From JBAZWE01 sp041658605 (GTDB lineage: Bacteria > Actinomycetota > Thermoleophilia > BMS3ABIN01), in NCBI GenBank assembly GCA_041658605.1, contig JBAZZU010000010.1, positions 6,886-70,885 on the forward strand: a stretch of 64,000 nt of DNA, in the 5' to 3' direction. Position 1 is the stretch's first letter, and each line of letters opens with the position of its first letter. The translations under genes and the position numbers were made by a program. The notes beneath the pieces were generated by a model. The model did not search any database. It was given only the letters and a program-made list of their open reading frames with translations, and was not told the origin of the DNA. Positions 25,601-34,486 of this stretch are shown one piece after another.

Positions 25601-27559
25601 CTATGGACTTTTATGACCCTGACCGCGCCGGCCCTGCAGCAGCTTGAGCGAGTGCAGGTAAATCGGACTCTTGCTGCTGCGGATAATGTCGGCCTCTCTC
25701 AGGCTGGCAAGAAGCTCGTTCGGATTGCTGAACTTCCTCAACGACAACATTGCGGACCCTATGCCCTGGATGACGTGGCAGTCGCTGCCAGCGGCGCCGG
25801 GGAGATCGTATTTTCTGGCAAGCTGCCTCGCTTTTTCGTTAAAGGAGTCAAAAGTGATGCGGGGGTTATAGACCTCCAGTATGTCGATATCCGCGGCGAT
25901 ACTTGCGAGCAGTTCATAGGAGGGCGTCAGGTGCAGGGGGTCAAAGGGATGAGGTACGTAGACCAGCGCCCGCTGTTCCTTGATTCGTCTGACGGTTTCC
26001 GCCACGGTAAGGCCCCGGGGGATTTCCTCGCTCAGGTAAAGGCCGATGATCTCCCCCTCTTTTGTCATAACCTCCTCACCGATGATTACATGCAGGTTTT
26101 TTGGCGCAAGGCGCGCTACCTCCAGCGCCCCCTCGATAGTGTTGTGATCGGTTATCGCGATGGCCTCGAGCCCGGATTCCTCGCAGGCGGCCAGAAGCTC
26201 CTCGGGGGTCGTTGCACAATCAGATGAGTAGGATGTATGCATATGCAGGTCCGCCAGGATGGTTTCGCACACTCGCACCGATTCGACCGCACCATGCGCC
26301 GGAGAACCGCGCCGCCGGCGTTTATGGGCCCGCTGGTAGACCTTCGATGTTTGCGACGCCGCTCTGCTCCAGGAAAAACGCGCGGCTTTTCGTGCCGCCC
26401 GGGTCCCCAGCGCGCGTCTTGATCTGGAATCATGCAACAGATCGACGAGGCCGGCGGCCAGATTATAGGCATATGGGTGATCGAGCAGCAGCCCCTGGTC
26501 CCCCTCGCCCACCAGCTCCTTAAGGCCGCCCTGTCCGGGCGCCACGATCGCCGTGCCGGCCGCCATGGCCTCGAGAATGGATGTGGTGAGGCCGGATGTT
26601 GCATAGGGGGCGCACAGGATTTCTGCGCGGCCGTACATTTCCGGCAGACGATCCTCACCGACCGGTCCGGAAAAATCAATCCTGTCACGCAGCCTCCGGG
26701 GTACAACCAGATTGGCGCGCCAGGCCAGATCTTCGCCGCCGACTATCGCAAGCTCAAAAGGAGACACGTCATCCGGCAGCATGCGAATCGTGCGTAAAAG
26801 CAGGGCCATGCCCTTGCGGGGCTCACCCCACGCCGCGAAGATAACCAGGGGTCTCTCGCCGGGGCACTTGTCTCCGGGGAAAAACCTGTCCATGTCCACC
26901 CCGCTGCCGATGACCGTATAGCTTCCTGGAAAATGGCTGGAGACGATGCGGCGCGTGTTCTGCGATGTGCAGATGCGTCCGTCCAGCCGCGAAAGAAAAC
27001 GTTCCACGACAGGCCGCATTAGCTGGTAGCTCAAAAAACGCTCGCCGCCGGTATGGAAGGTCGCCACAACCGGGCAATGAGAGAGTCTGAGCGCGGTGAA
27101 AGAGAGGCTGGGTGGATAGGGTTCGTGTACATGCAGGACATCGAACACCTCTTCATTGAGCAGATGGTTCATCTGCTCGGTCACATCCAGAGGCAGAGCC
27201 AGGTTCGCAAGGGATTCGCTGTAGGGAAAGCGGAAGGTTCCGCTTATCTTGATAAGTCGAAACGGGTCCGCGCCGGTCTTCGAGGACGAGCCTGGCCGGG
27301 CGGCTTTCATCGGGATAGAATCCGCGCCGGTGGTTTTACGCTGACCGCGGGCGGTGCGCCTGGCGGCTTTTGCCCGCTTGCGGGCCGACCTGACGCCACT
27401 GCGCTCCTCTGCGGGAACGATTACCGATACCTCGTGGCCCAGACCCGCAAGAGTGACGGCAAGTCCGCGTATGTGCCGGTTTACCCCCCAGCGGGATGTC
27501 CAGGCATATGGGGAGACAAGACCTACCTTGAGCTGTCCGGCCGGCAATGTCATGGACAC
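25601..27559 (-). CDS. PimA-like GT4 glycosyltransferase fused to a PHP phosphoesterase domain
   Basis: 652 aa, GTG start, no clear ribosome site. Residues 8-410 are a GT-B retaining glycosyltransferase. FDVLHVHEPYPPSLSF and VVATFHTGG (140-172), AAWGEPRKGMALLLRTI (242-258) and SILEAMAAGTAIVAPGQGG (327-345) closely resemble the phosphatidylinositol mannosyltransferase PimA. A basic insert (about 55-95) is unusual. After an RRRR linker, residues 430-625 form a PHP domain with a full metal set: H439/H441, D471/H472, E495, H537, D593/H595. Upstream on the same strand are Ino1 and PgsA, so a role in phosphatidylinositol (phosphate) glycosylation with dephosphorylation is likely but inferred. A terminator separates it from ino1. 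Confidence 0.88.
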   Translation of the reverse strand: MSMTLPAGQLKVGLVSPYAWTSRWGVNRHIRGLAVTLAGLGHEVSVIVPAEERSGVRSARKRAKAARRTARGQRKTTGADSIPMKAARPGSSSKTGADPFRLIKISGTFRFPYSESLANLALPLDVTEQMNHLLNEEVFDVLHVHEPYPPSLSFTALRLSHCPVVATFHTGGERFLSYQLMRPVVERFLSRLDGRICTSQNTRRIVSSHFPGSYTVIGSGVDMDRFFPGDKCPGERPLVIFAAWGEPRKGMALLLRTIRMLPDDVSPFELAIVGGEDLAWRANLVVPRRLRDRIDFSGPVGEDRLPEMYGRAEILCAPYATSGLTTSILEAMAAGTAIVAPGQGGLKELVGEGDQGLLLDHPYAYNLAAGLVDLLHDSRSRRALGTRAARKAARFSWSRAASQTSKVYQRAHKRRRRGSPAHGAVESVRVCETILADLHMHTSYSSDCATTPEELLAACEESGLEAIAITDHNTIEGALEVARLAPKNLHVIIGEEVMTKEGEIIGLYLSEEIPRGLTVAETVRRIKEQRALVYVPHPFDPLHLTPSYELLASIAADIDILEVYNPRITFDSFNEKARQLARKYDLPGAAGSDCHVIQGIGSAMLSLRKFSNPNELLASLREADIIRSSKSPIYLHSLKLLQGRRGQGHKSP

Positions 27560-27602
27560 AGGTTAATGGAAAGAAGGGAGGCTGGCAACATGCTCCCGCT
27601 TT

Positions 27603-27628
27603 AAAAAAAGGGCCGCCGGAGGCGGCCC
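27603..27628 (-). terminator. intrinsic terminator of ino1
   Basis: Minus strand: GGGCCGCC, TCC loop, GGCGGCCC, then seven T residues. This is the strongest terminator in the window; it separates ino1 from the GT4-PHP gene, which therefore depends on read-through or an unseen promoter in 27560-27602. Confidence 0.92.
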
Positions 27629-27658
27629 TTGAAGAGCATAGTTCTTTTCAACGGCCTG

Positions 27659-28855
27659 CTATTTTTTCTTCGGAGCTTTTTTGGCGGCAGGTTTTTGTTT
27701 AGCGGCAGGTTTTTTTGCCGCCGCCGGCTTCTTCCTGGCTGCAGGTTTTGCCGATGCGGACACACCGGTTACAGCCGCGTTTGAAGTGCCGGCGATGAAA
27801 GCTTCAGTCATATTACGGCAAACATCATCGGGATGCTGTATCGGCGGCGATTTCATGAAGTAGGAAGAAGGGCCCTCCAGCGTGCCTGCGATGCCGCGGT
27901 CGAGAGCCAGCTTGGCGCAGCGCACGGCGTCGATGACTATCCCTGCGGAGTTGGGAGAGTCGACAACCTCCAGCTTGAGCTCGATATTGAGCGGCACGTC
28001 GCCAAAGGAGCGGCCTTCGAGACGGATGTACGCCCACTTGCGGTCCTCAAGCCAGGCCACGTGGTCGCTGGGGCCGATATGGACATTGTCCGCGCCGATG
28101 TCGTAGTCGATCAACGAGGTAACGGCGTTCGTCTTGGAAATCTTCTTGCTTTCAAGGCGCTCGCGTTCGAGCATGTTCATGAAGTCGGAGTTGCCGCCCA
28201 CGTTGAGCTGGCTGGTGCGCTCCAGCCTGACACCACGGTCGAGCATAAGGCTGGCCAGGGTGCGGTGGACGATCGTTGCGCCCACCTGTGACTTGATGTC
28301 ATCCCCGATAATTGGCAGCCCTTTCTCTTTGAACCGGGCCTGCCAGTAAGCTTCGCGGCCGATAAAGACGGGGATGCAGTTGACCATGGCGCAGCCGGCG
28401 GCCAGTATCTGCTCCGCGTACCACTTGGTCGCTTCTTCGCTGCCGACTGGCAGGTAGCTTACAACCACATCCGCTTTTGTGCTCTTGAGGAGGCCGACGA
28501 TATCGTCCGTAGGGCCGGGAGCCTTCTTGATTATCTTGGCCATGTATTTGCCGATGCCGTCATGTGTCATGCCGCGTGCGACCTTGATGCCGGTTTTAGG
28601 CACATCACAGAAGCGAACAGTATTGTTGGGCGGCGCGTAGATGGCCTCCGAGAGGTCCTTGCCGACCTTGTTGGCGTCGATGTCTATCGCCGCCACGAAC
28701 TCGATGTCGCTGATATGGTACCCGCCCAGATTGACGTGCATAAGGCCTGGCACCTGCTCACCGGTTTTGGCCTTCTTGTAATATTCCACACCCTGCACAA
28801 AGGACGAGGCGCAGTTTCCCACGCCGATAATGGCGACTCTCACGGTTTTACTCAA
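27659..28855 (-). CDS. ino1: inositol-3-phosphate synthase with a Lys/Ala/Pro-rich tail
   Basis: NAD-dependent enzyme converting glucose-6-phosphate to L-myo-inositol-1-phosphate (D-inositol-3-phosphate), the head group of inositol lipids. Rossmann motif IIGVGNCASSF at residue 9, then SYLPVGSEEAT, GDDIKSQVGATI and QLNVGGNSDFMNM, all typical of the short actinobacterial/archaeal type. Residues from about 365 to 398 are a disordered basic tail of PAAKK/PAARKK repeats not found in ordinary Ino1. TTG 28855 follows GGAGGT by 9 nt. It lies 57 bp downstream of pgsA and is closed by a strong terminator. Confidence 0.95.
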   Translation of the reverse strand: MSKTVRVAIIGVGNCASSFVQGVEYYKKAKTGEQVPGLMHVNLGGYHISDIEFVAAIDIDANKVGKDLSEAIYAPPNNTVRFCDVPKTGIKVARGMTHDGIGKYMAKIIKKAPGPTDDIVGLLKSTKADVVVSYLPVGSEEATKWYAEQILAAGCAMVNCIPVFIGREAYWQARFKEKGLPIIGDDIKSQVGATIVHRTLASLMLDRGVRLERTSQLNVGGNSDFMNMLERERLESKKISKTNAVTSLIDYDIGADNVHIGPSDHVAWLEDRKWAYIRLEGRSFGDVPLNIELKLEVVDSPNSAGIVIDAVRCAKLALDRGIAGTLEGPSSYFMKSPPIQHPDDVCRNMTEAFIAGTSNAAVTGVSASAKPAARKKPAAAKKPAAKQKPAAKKAPKKK

Positions 28856-28912
28856 GGTAATTCTACCTCCAGGCTGTCATATGATTTGCGGCGCCGCGCG
28901 GGCGGGGAATAG

Positions 28913-29539
28913 CTAGTTGTTCCCCGGGGGCGAAGCCGCCTCCTTGAACTGCCGCCGCACGTGCAGTATTCGTTGCAACACGGTAAAGGCAGTTAACACC
29001 GCTAGAATATACATCACAACCGGCAGCACGCCAAACTTCTGGAAGAGCATGCCCACGCCGAGCAGCAGCAGGCGCTCCGGTCTGGTCATGAGACCGACCT
29101 TGCAGTCGAGGCCCAGCGCCTCGGCACGGGCGCGCGCGTAGCTCACGAGAAAGGACCCGATCATTGTGGCGAAGGCCGCACCCACCATCCAGAGATTGCC
29201 GTCATGCGCGTAAACCAGCGCGATCGCCGTCAGGATTATCCCTTCACCGACGCGATCGAAAGTCGAGTCCAGGAAAGCCCCCAGGGGGGTCACTTTTTCA
29301 GAGAGGCGGGCCACCGCTCCATCCAGCATGTCGCAGACACTGCCAAGGGAAAAAACAATCGCCGCGGTCACGAAGTGTTCATACCAGATCAGGACCGCGG
29401 CTCCGGCTGTCAGGGCGAGTCCTGCCACAGACAGCATGTTGGGAGATATCCGGGTCTTGCCAAGGATGGCGGTAAGCGGATTAAAGAGCCGCCGGCCCTC
29501 TGTGCTGTAGAAGTACCTCAGCTTTTCGATGTAGAGCAT
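28913..29539 (-). CDS. pgsA: CDP-alcohol phosphotransferase, probable phosphatidylinositol-phosphate synthase
   Basis: Integral membrane enzyme that joins a CDP-lipid to an alcohol phosphate. The eight-residue catalytic signature D-x2-D-G-x2-A-R-x8-G-x3-D-x3-D is complete (DMLDGAVARLSEKVTPLGAF then LDSTFD, about residues 70-95). About five to six helices over 208 aa. RPERLLLLG matches the basic site of actinobacterial phosphatidylinositol-phosphate synthases, and Ino1, which makes the inositol-3-phosphate acceptor, is the next gene. Phosphatidylglycerophosphate synthase is the alternative. GAGGT lies 8 nt before ATG 29539. Confidence 0.88.
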   Translation of the reverse strand: MLYIEKLRYFYSTEGRRLFNPLTAILGKTRISPNMLSVAGLALTAGAAVLIWYEHFVTAAIVFSLGSVCDMLDGAVARLSEKVTPLGAFLDSTFDRVGEGIILTAIALVYAHDGNLWMVGAAFATMIGSFLVSYARARAEALGLDCKVGLMTRPERLLLLGVGMLFQKFGVLPVVMYILAVLTAFTVLQRILHVRRQFKEAASPPGNN

Positions 29540-29584
29540 TTACTTAAACCTCGTAGTCCGGCCGAAAGAGGCCGCTTCGGGCTG

Positions 29585-29593
29585 ATTCTAGCA
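29585..29593 (-). promoter_or_regulatory. extended -10 promoter for pgsA-ino1
   Basis: Minus strand TGCTAGAAT: an extended -10 (TGn) joined to TAGAAT (five of six). No good -35 is visible, as is usual for extended -10 promoters. The start would lie about 39 nt ahead of the pgsA ATG. Confidence 0.45.
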
Positions 29594-29790
29594 GAAAGCT
29601 GCTCAGAGATACCACCCGCGGAGACCTGCGCACATGGTAGAACAGCGTAACCGGAGAGGAAGAGACGGGCTGCCGTAAAAACCGCAATACGGATCTTGTT
29701 CTATCGCCATCCGCCGATTGAGCACGCGGTTATCCACCCCTCAGGCGTAGAACCAAAGGCAATCAGGAACGTGAGACCAGAAGCAGGCGC
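29594..29790. other. intergenic region between pknB and pgsA, nothing recognised
   Basis: About 200 bp with no supported gene, repeat or structured RNA. A single GTTATCCACC resembles a DnaA box (8/9) near 29730, too isolated to interpret. No terminator with a T tract follows pknB. Confidence 0.3.
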
Positions 29791-31698
29791 CTACGGTTTT
29801 CCTATATATGCAGTCACCGTGCTGCCCTCGTCAACGATGGTTCCAACCCCCGGGTTCTGGTCGTAGACAAAACCATGGGTCGCGGGATCGGGGTTGGATA
29901 CTTTCTGAAACGAGCCGACCAGGCCCTTTGCGCCAAGCGCCGCCTCTGCCTGTGCCTGTGTCATGTTATAGAGATCCGGCACCGTGACCGGAACCGGTTC
30001 CGGTCCCTTGCTGACTACGACGCTAACCGATGAGCCCTCTTTGGCCTTTGACCCTGCTGCTGGGTTCTGGCTGACAATCTGGCCCTTGGGCATCGCGCCG
30101 TGAAATTGTTTGGTCACGTCGCCCAGCTTCAGGCCCGCAGCAGAAAGACTGTTCTCCGCCTGGCTCGTCGTCAGGGTCGTAACGTCTGGGACAGTGACTT
30201 CCTTGGGGGGCTCGGGTCCCTTGCTGACAACATATTTTACCGTAGAGCCCTTCTGAACCTGGGAGCCGGGCGCCGGATCCTGGGAAACTACATTGCCTTC
30301 AGCGATAGACGGTGAATATACGTCGGGTTGCCGGTCGCCGCTTAAGCCGGTCTCCTTGAGCTTGGACTCAGCGTAGTTGGCCGACTGGCCCAGGAAGTCG
30401 GGTACGGCCACCTTGTTGCTTCCTTTACTTATGACCAGGCGGACGACGCCGTCCTGCTTGAGCTTGGCGCCCGCCTCAGGATTCTGTCTGATGACCTTGC
30501 CTGCGGCTACGGATTCACTGAATTCCTCGGACTCGATTTCAGATTTCAAGCCCGCCGCCTTGATGTTGGCTTCGGCCTGTACCCTGTCAAGACCTGTAAC
30601 GCTGGGCACGGGGATCGATCCCTGCTGGGCAAAGGCCAGGAAGTATATGCCGGTGGCAGCAGCCGCCAGAGCTACGAATACGAGCAGCAGGTAAAGATAC
30701 TTTTTGTTGCCCGCGCCTTTCTGGCCGCCCGCGCCTGGCGGTGTCTGCCGGACCATTGTAGGGTCTGGCGAATCGGCCCAGGCGGTATCAGCGCCCGCGC
30801 CCAGGGCGGCCCCCGCCGCCGCTGCGACTCCAGCCGGGATGATGCTCGTCATGGCGCTGTCAGTCGCCGCCACTGCGGCCACAGGCAGGTTCTTCTGGCA
30901 GCGTTCAAGGTCGACAATAAATTCCTCAGCCGTCGGGTAGCGGTCACGAGGATCCTTGGCGAGAGCCCGCATCACGACCGCGTTCAGGTTGTCCGGAATC
31001 CGGGGCACCAGCGCCTGCGGCGGTACGGGTATATCGCTCAAATGTTTCAGGGCGATTGCAACCGGGTTTTCTCCCTCGAAGGGAACCCTTCCGGTAAGCA
31101 TCTCGTATAGCACGACACCCATGGAATAGAGGTCCGAGCTCTGCTCTACGGCTTTCCCTTTCGCCTGTTCGGGAGAGAGGTATTGGGCCGTGCCGATTAT
31201 CGAGCCGGTTTCGGTCATTGCCGGCGCGGTTCCCGCAAGCGCGATGCCGAAGTCGGTGACTTTCACCCGGCCACGCCCGTTGATGACGATATTATGCGGC
31301 TTGATGTCCCGATGGATGACGTTGTTCTCGTGGGCGAACTGGAGGGCCTGCAGAATCTGTATCGCGATTTCTATGGCGCGAGCGGGTTCCAGGCCACCCT
31401 CCGGGATGACTTCCTTGAGGCTCTTGCCCTCGAGATATTCCATGGCGATGTAGTAACTGCCGTCGGCCTCGCCGCGATCGAAGATGCTGACGATGTGCGG
31501 ATGGTTCAGCGCCGCCGCGGACTGTGCCTCGCGGCGAAAGCGGGCAACGAACTCTTCGTCCTGCGCGTAGCGTTTATATAGGATCTTGATGGCCACTTCC
31601 CGGCCCAGGTGCGTGTCCTTCGCCAGGAATACATCAGCCATGCCGCCGCTTCCCAGCCTGCGGATTATCTCGTATCGGTTGTCGAATATCTCAGCCAG
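29791..31698 (-). CDS. pknB: PASTA-domain Ser/Thr protein kinase (apparent CTG start)
   Basis: Membrane sensor kinase controlling cell-wall growth. Counting from CTG 31698 (635 aa): kinase about 9-270 with P-loop LGSGGMADV, Lys in EVAIKIL, HRDIKPHN and DFG; one transmembrane helix (about 331-355); then four extracellular PASTA repeats that bind muropeptides/lipid II. The first canonical start (ATG 31641) falls inside the P-loop and would destroy the ATP site. The in-frame CTG gives the standard N-terminus AEIFDNRYEIIRRLG and follows GAGG by 4 nt, but the frame closes at TGA just before it. CTG initiation or a base error are the two explanations. Last gene of the block. Confidence 0.9.
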   Translation of the reverse strand: MAEIFDNRYEIIRRLGSGGMADVFLAKDTHLGREVAIKILYKRYAQDEEFVARFRREAQSAAALNHPHIVSIFDRGEADGSYYIAMEYLEGKSLKEVIPEGGLEPARAIEIAIQILQALQFAHENNVIHRDIKPHNIVINGRGRVKVTDFGIALAGTAPAMTETGSIIGTAQYLSPEQAKGKAVEQSSDLYSMGVVLYEMLTGRVPFEGENPVAIALKHLSDIPVPPQALVPRIPDNLNAVVMRALAKDPRDRYPTAEEFIVDLERCQKNLPVAAVAATDSAMTSIIPAGVAAAAGAALGAGADTAWADSPDPTMVRQTPPGAGGQKGAGNKKYLYLLLVFVALAAAATGIYFLAFAQQGSIPVPSVTGLDRVQAEANIKAAGLKSEIESEEFSESVAAGKVIRQNPEAGAKLKQDGVVRLVISKGSNKVAVPDFLGQSANYAESKLKETGLSGDRQPDVYSPSIAEGNVVSQDPAPGSQVQKGSTVKYVVSKGPEPPKEVTVPDVTTLTTSQAENSLSAAGLKLGDVTKQFHGAMPKGQIVSQNPAAGSKAKEGSSVSVVVSKGPEPVPVTVPDLYNMTQAQAEAALGAKGLVGSFQKVSNPDPATHGFVYDQNPGVGTIVDEGSTVTAYIGKP

Positions 31699-31769
31699 TG
31701 CGCCTCATCTCTTTCCTAAATATATAACGTAAAATAAACGATTTCATTACTGTGCCGGCTATTTCCTGC

Positions 31770-33206
31770 TCACAGGCCCAGGGCCGCCAGCAGGGTCTCC
31801 CGGGCAACCGGGCTGGAGATGCCACCGCCGGCATCCGAATCTTCCACGACAACGGCGATGACATATCTCGGACTTTCCGCCGGAGCAAAGCCTACGAACC
31901 AGGCGTTGGGGCCGCGCCCATCGACCTCGGCCGTCCCTGTCTTGGCCGCAATCTGCACCTTGGATGTCTTTGCGCCGCGCCCCGTACCTTCATTTACCAC
32001 TTTGACCATCATTTCCTTCTCGGTGCGCGCCGTCTCCGGGCGGATGGGCGTTCGCCACACGTCAGGACTGGCCTGTTTGATTATCGTGCCATTGTAGTCG
32101 GCGATGGAGTCGATCACGTACGGTTTCATCATCCTGCCATCGTTGGCTATCGACTGGGCCACCAAAGCCATCTGCAGCGGGGTGACCAGCAGCTGCTCCT
32201 GGCCGAAGGCCATCGAAACCACCTGGGTCCGCCCCATGGGGTCGCCCGTCGGGAGAAGTTCCCCGTTCTCATATCGTCCGCTGATACTCATTTCGTCTGA
32301 GGGCAGTTCGAAGGGCGGCTTCTCATACATGCCGAACTTCTGCATGTATTCCACCAGTTTGCCCTGTCCCAGCTTGTCGCCGATCTGGGCAAACGTCGTA
32401 TTGATCGATTTGGAAAAAGCCTCCTCCAGCGTATGTTCGCCGAAGGACTCCTTCTGGTAGTTGTTAACCGTAAAACCATCGAAGATGTCCGTCCTGCCCT
32501 TGTCATCGCGGAAACGGCTTTGAGACGTATAATCGCCGCTCTCCAGCGCCGCCGCGGCAGTAATCATCTTGAACGTCGAGCCCGGCGTATAAAGGCCCTG
32601 CGTGGCGCGGTTCAAAAGCGGTGAACCCGGATCGGAGTTGAGGACCTTCCAGTTTTCCTCAAGCTGGTTGGGGTCATATGTAGGGCTGGACACCATAGCT
32701 ACGACCGCTCCGGTCCTCGCGTCCAGGACGACAACCGCGCCCCGCTTGCCGAGCTTCTGAAGCTCACCGAGGGCGGTGCGCTGGACCTTGGGGTCGAGCG
32801 TCAGCTTCAAATCCGCGCCTTTTTTCTCCTTGCCCATCACGGTGTCGAGAAGATTGACCAGCTCCACTTCATCGGCGGTGCCGGTAAGGTATTTATTCTG
32901 GGAGTGCTCAAGCCCGACCTGTCCATAGGTGATGTTGTTATATCCCACCACCTGTGGTGCAAGGTCACCCGTGGGATAATCACGGTAATAAAGATCGCCC
33001 TCCTTGCGGTTGCTGGCGAACTCCGCCTTGTCGCTGCCCAGGATGAGTCCGCGCTCTATTCGCATCTGCGCGAAGACCTTGCGGGTATTCTGGGGGTTTT
33101 CAGCCAGGTCCGAAGCCTGGATGACCTGCCGGTAACCCAGCATCAGGATCAGGCTGGCGAACATTATCACGGATACGTAGAAAAGATTGCGTACCGGTTT
33201 GTTCAT
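31770..33206 (-). CDS. pbpA: class B penicillin-binding protein (PbpA type)
   Basis: Transpeptidase that cross-links peptidoglycan made by the SEDS partner. 478 aa: N-terminal anchor (residues 7-27), then the transpeptidase domain with SxxK in PGSTFKM, SxN in SINTTF and KTG in AAKTGTAE. The short pedestal and length match mycobacterial PbpA. ATG 33206 overlaps the rodA stop (ATGA), so the pair are co-translated. It is followed by pknB after about 70 bp. Confidence 0.95.
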   Translation of the reverse strand: MNKPVRNLFYVSVIMFASLILMLGYRQVIQASDLAENPQNTRKVFAQMRIERGLILGSDKAEFASNRKEGDLYYRDYPTGDLAPQVVGYNNITYGQVGLEHSQNKYLTGTADEVELVNLLDTVMGKEKKGADLKLTLDPKVQRTALGELQKLGKRGAVVVLDARTGAVVAMVSSPTYDPNQLEENWKVLNSDPGSPLLNRATQGLYTPGSTFKMITAAAALESGDYTSQSRFRDDKGRTDIFDGFTVNNYQKESFGEHTLEEAFSKSINTTFAQIGDKLGQGKLVEYMQKFGMYEKPPFELPSDEMSISGRYENGELLPTGDPMGRTQVVSMAFGQEQLLVTPLQMALVAQSIANDGRMMKPYVIDSIADYNGTIIKQASPDVWRTPIRPETARTEKEMMVKVVNEGTGRGAKTSKVQIAAKTGTAEVDGRGPNAWFVGFAPAESPRYVIAVVVEDSDAGGGISSPVARETLLAALGL

Positions 33207-34486
33207 CTGGTTTTCTCCGCGTTGGTGCGGTTGCTTATGAGCAGCAGGAGCGCCAGGGCGCCGAAATTGGCGACGATGGAGCTTCCTCCATAGCTGACGA
33301 AAGGCAGGGTGATTCCGGTCAGGGGTATGAGCTTCATGACTCCGCCGAGGATGACAAACGTCTGGAGGACGAACCCGGCCGAGATCCCGGCGGCAAGCAG
33401 CTTGGAGAAGCCGTCATCGCTGTCGATGGCGATCTTGAACCCCCGGTAACAGAAGAGCATGAAAAGTATGATCAGCGCTGTTGCGCCCGCCAGGCCGAGT
33501 TCTTCGGCGATCGCGGAAAAAATAAAGTCTGTTTCGAGCTCCGGGACAATCGTGCTTCCGTTCTGCAAAAGCAGATAGCCTTTACCCAGCCCTGTGCCGA
33601 ACAGCCCCCCGTCACCGATGGCGAACAGCGACTGGACTATCTGATAGCCCGAGTCCATCGCATCCGGCCAGGGATCGATCCATGTGTCGACCCGCAGCTT
33701 CACCGTGGCTCTGAGTTTATATGCAAGCACCGCGCCACCGCAGAAGAGCAGGCCCCCGATTATGGGGTATGTAAGTCTGCCGGTCGCCACGTAAGTCATG
33801 GCCAGAAAGATGCCAAAAAAGAGCATCGAGGTCCCGAGGTCGTTCATCAGCAGCAGCAGGGCGAATGACATGCCCCACATGGTCACCAGGGGGCCGAGAT
33901 ATTTCAGGGGCGGCATCGGCAGGCCGAATATGTGCCAGGTCGAAGTCGAGAGAAGCTCGCGGTTGCTGTTGAGATATCCCGCAAGAAAAACGGTGATCAG
34001 CACCTTGGAGAACTCGCCGGGCTGGATGGAAAAACCGCCCGCGTGCAGCCAGAGGCGGGCGCCGTTTATTTCCTTGGCAAAAATTATGGTCAGGATCAAC
34101 AGCAGGACGCCAATGATTCCCAGAATGTAGATGTAGTCATCCAGCCTGCGGTAGTTGCGCAGGAATACGACGATGAGCGAGAAGAGCCCCAGTCCGATCA
34201 TCAGCCACCGGGTCTGGGCGGCCGCCAGAACGGGGTCGATGCGATAGATCATCATGATCCCGACTGCTGAAAGCAGGGCGGCCAGCGGCAGCATCACGGG
34301 GTCCGCGTGCGGCGCCGCGAGACGAAGCAGCAGGTGTACCGCTAAAAACAGCCCCACGAACAGGAGCCCGTAACTCAGTGATGCGGCGCTGATCTGGGCC
34401 GAGCGGGTGGCGTAAACGCTGGCAAAGCCGATCACCATGAGCAATATCACCGGCAGAAAGTTTGCCAGTTCGCGGTTGCGCTCCAT
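33203..34486 (-). CDS. rodA: SEDS-family peptidoglycan glycosyltransferase RodA
   Basis: Polytopic membrane polymerase (about 10 helices, 427 aa) that forms glycan strands from lipid II. SEDS landmarks: NGARLWLHAGGFSIQPGEFSKVL with the functional Glu, MNDLGTSMLFFGIFLAM, and the C-terminal PLTGITLPFVSYGGSS signature. Pairing with PbpA and the block order indicate RodA rather than FtsW. Its ATG immediately follows the pstP TAG, with GGGAG about 11 nt upstream. Confidence 0.95.
   Translation of the reverse strand: MERNRELANFLPVILLMVIGFASVYATRSAQISAASLSYGLLFVGLFLAVHLLLRLAAPHADPVMLPLAALLSAVGIMMIYRIDPVLAAAQTRWLMIGLGLFSLIVVFLRNYRRLDDYIYILGIIGVLLLILTIIFAKEINGARLWLHAGGFSIQPGEFSKVLITVFLAGYLNSNRELLSTSTWHIFGLPMPPLKYLGPLVTMWGMSFALLLLMNDLGTSMLFFGIFLAMTYVATGRLTYPIIGGLLFCGGAVLAYKLRATVKLRVDTWIDPWPDAMDSGYQIVQSLFAIGDGGLFGTGLGKGYLLLQNGSTIVPELETDFIFSAIAEELGLAGATALIILFMLFCYRGFKIAIDSDDGFSKLLAAGISAGFVLQTFVILGGVMKLIPLTGITLPFVSYGGSSIVANFGALALLLLISNRTNAEKTR

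Noticed and set aside
27659..27760. Lys/Ala/Pro run as a separate small gene or tandem repeat element
   Set aside because: It is in frame with Ino1 and ends with the same stop codon; the repeats are imperfect at DNA level, so it is treated as a protein tail.
29594..29790. Possible structured RNA upstream of pgsA
   Set aside because: Several short hairpins are present but none matches SRP RNA, RNase P, 6S or a known riboswitch core that I can recognise.
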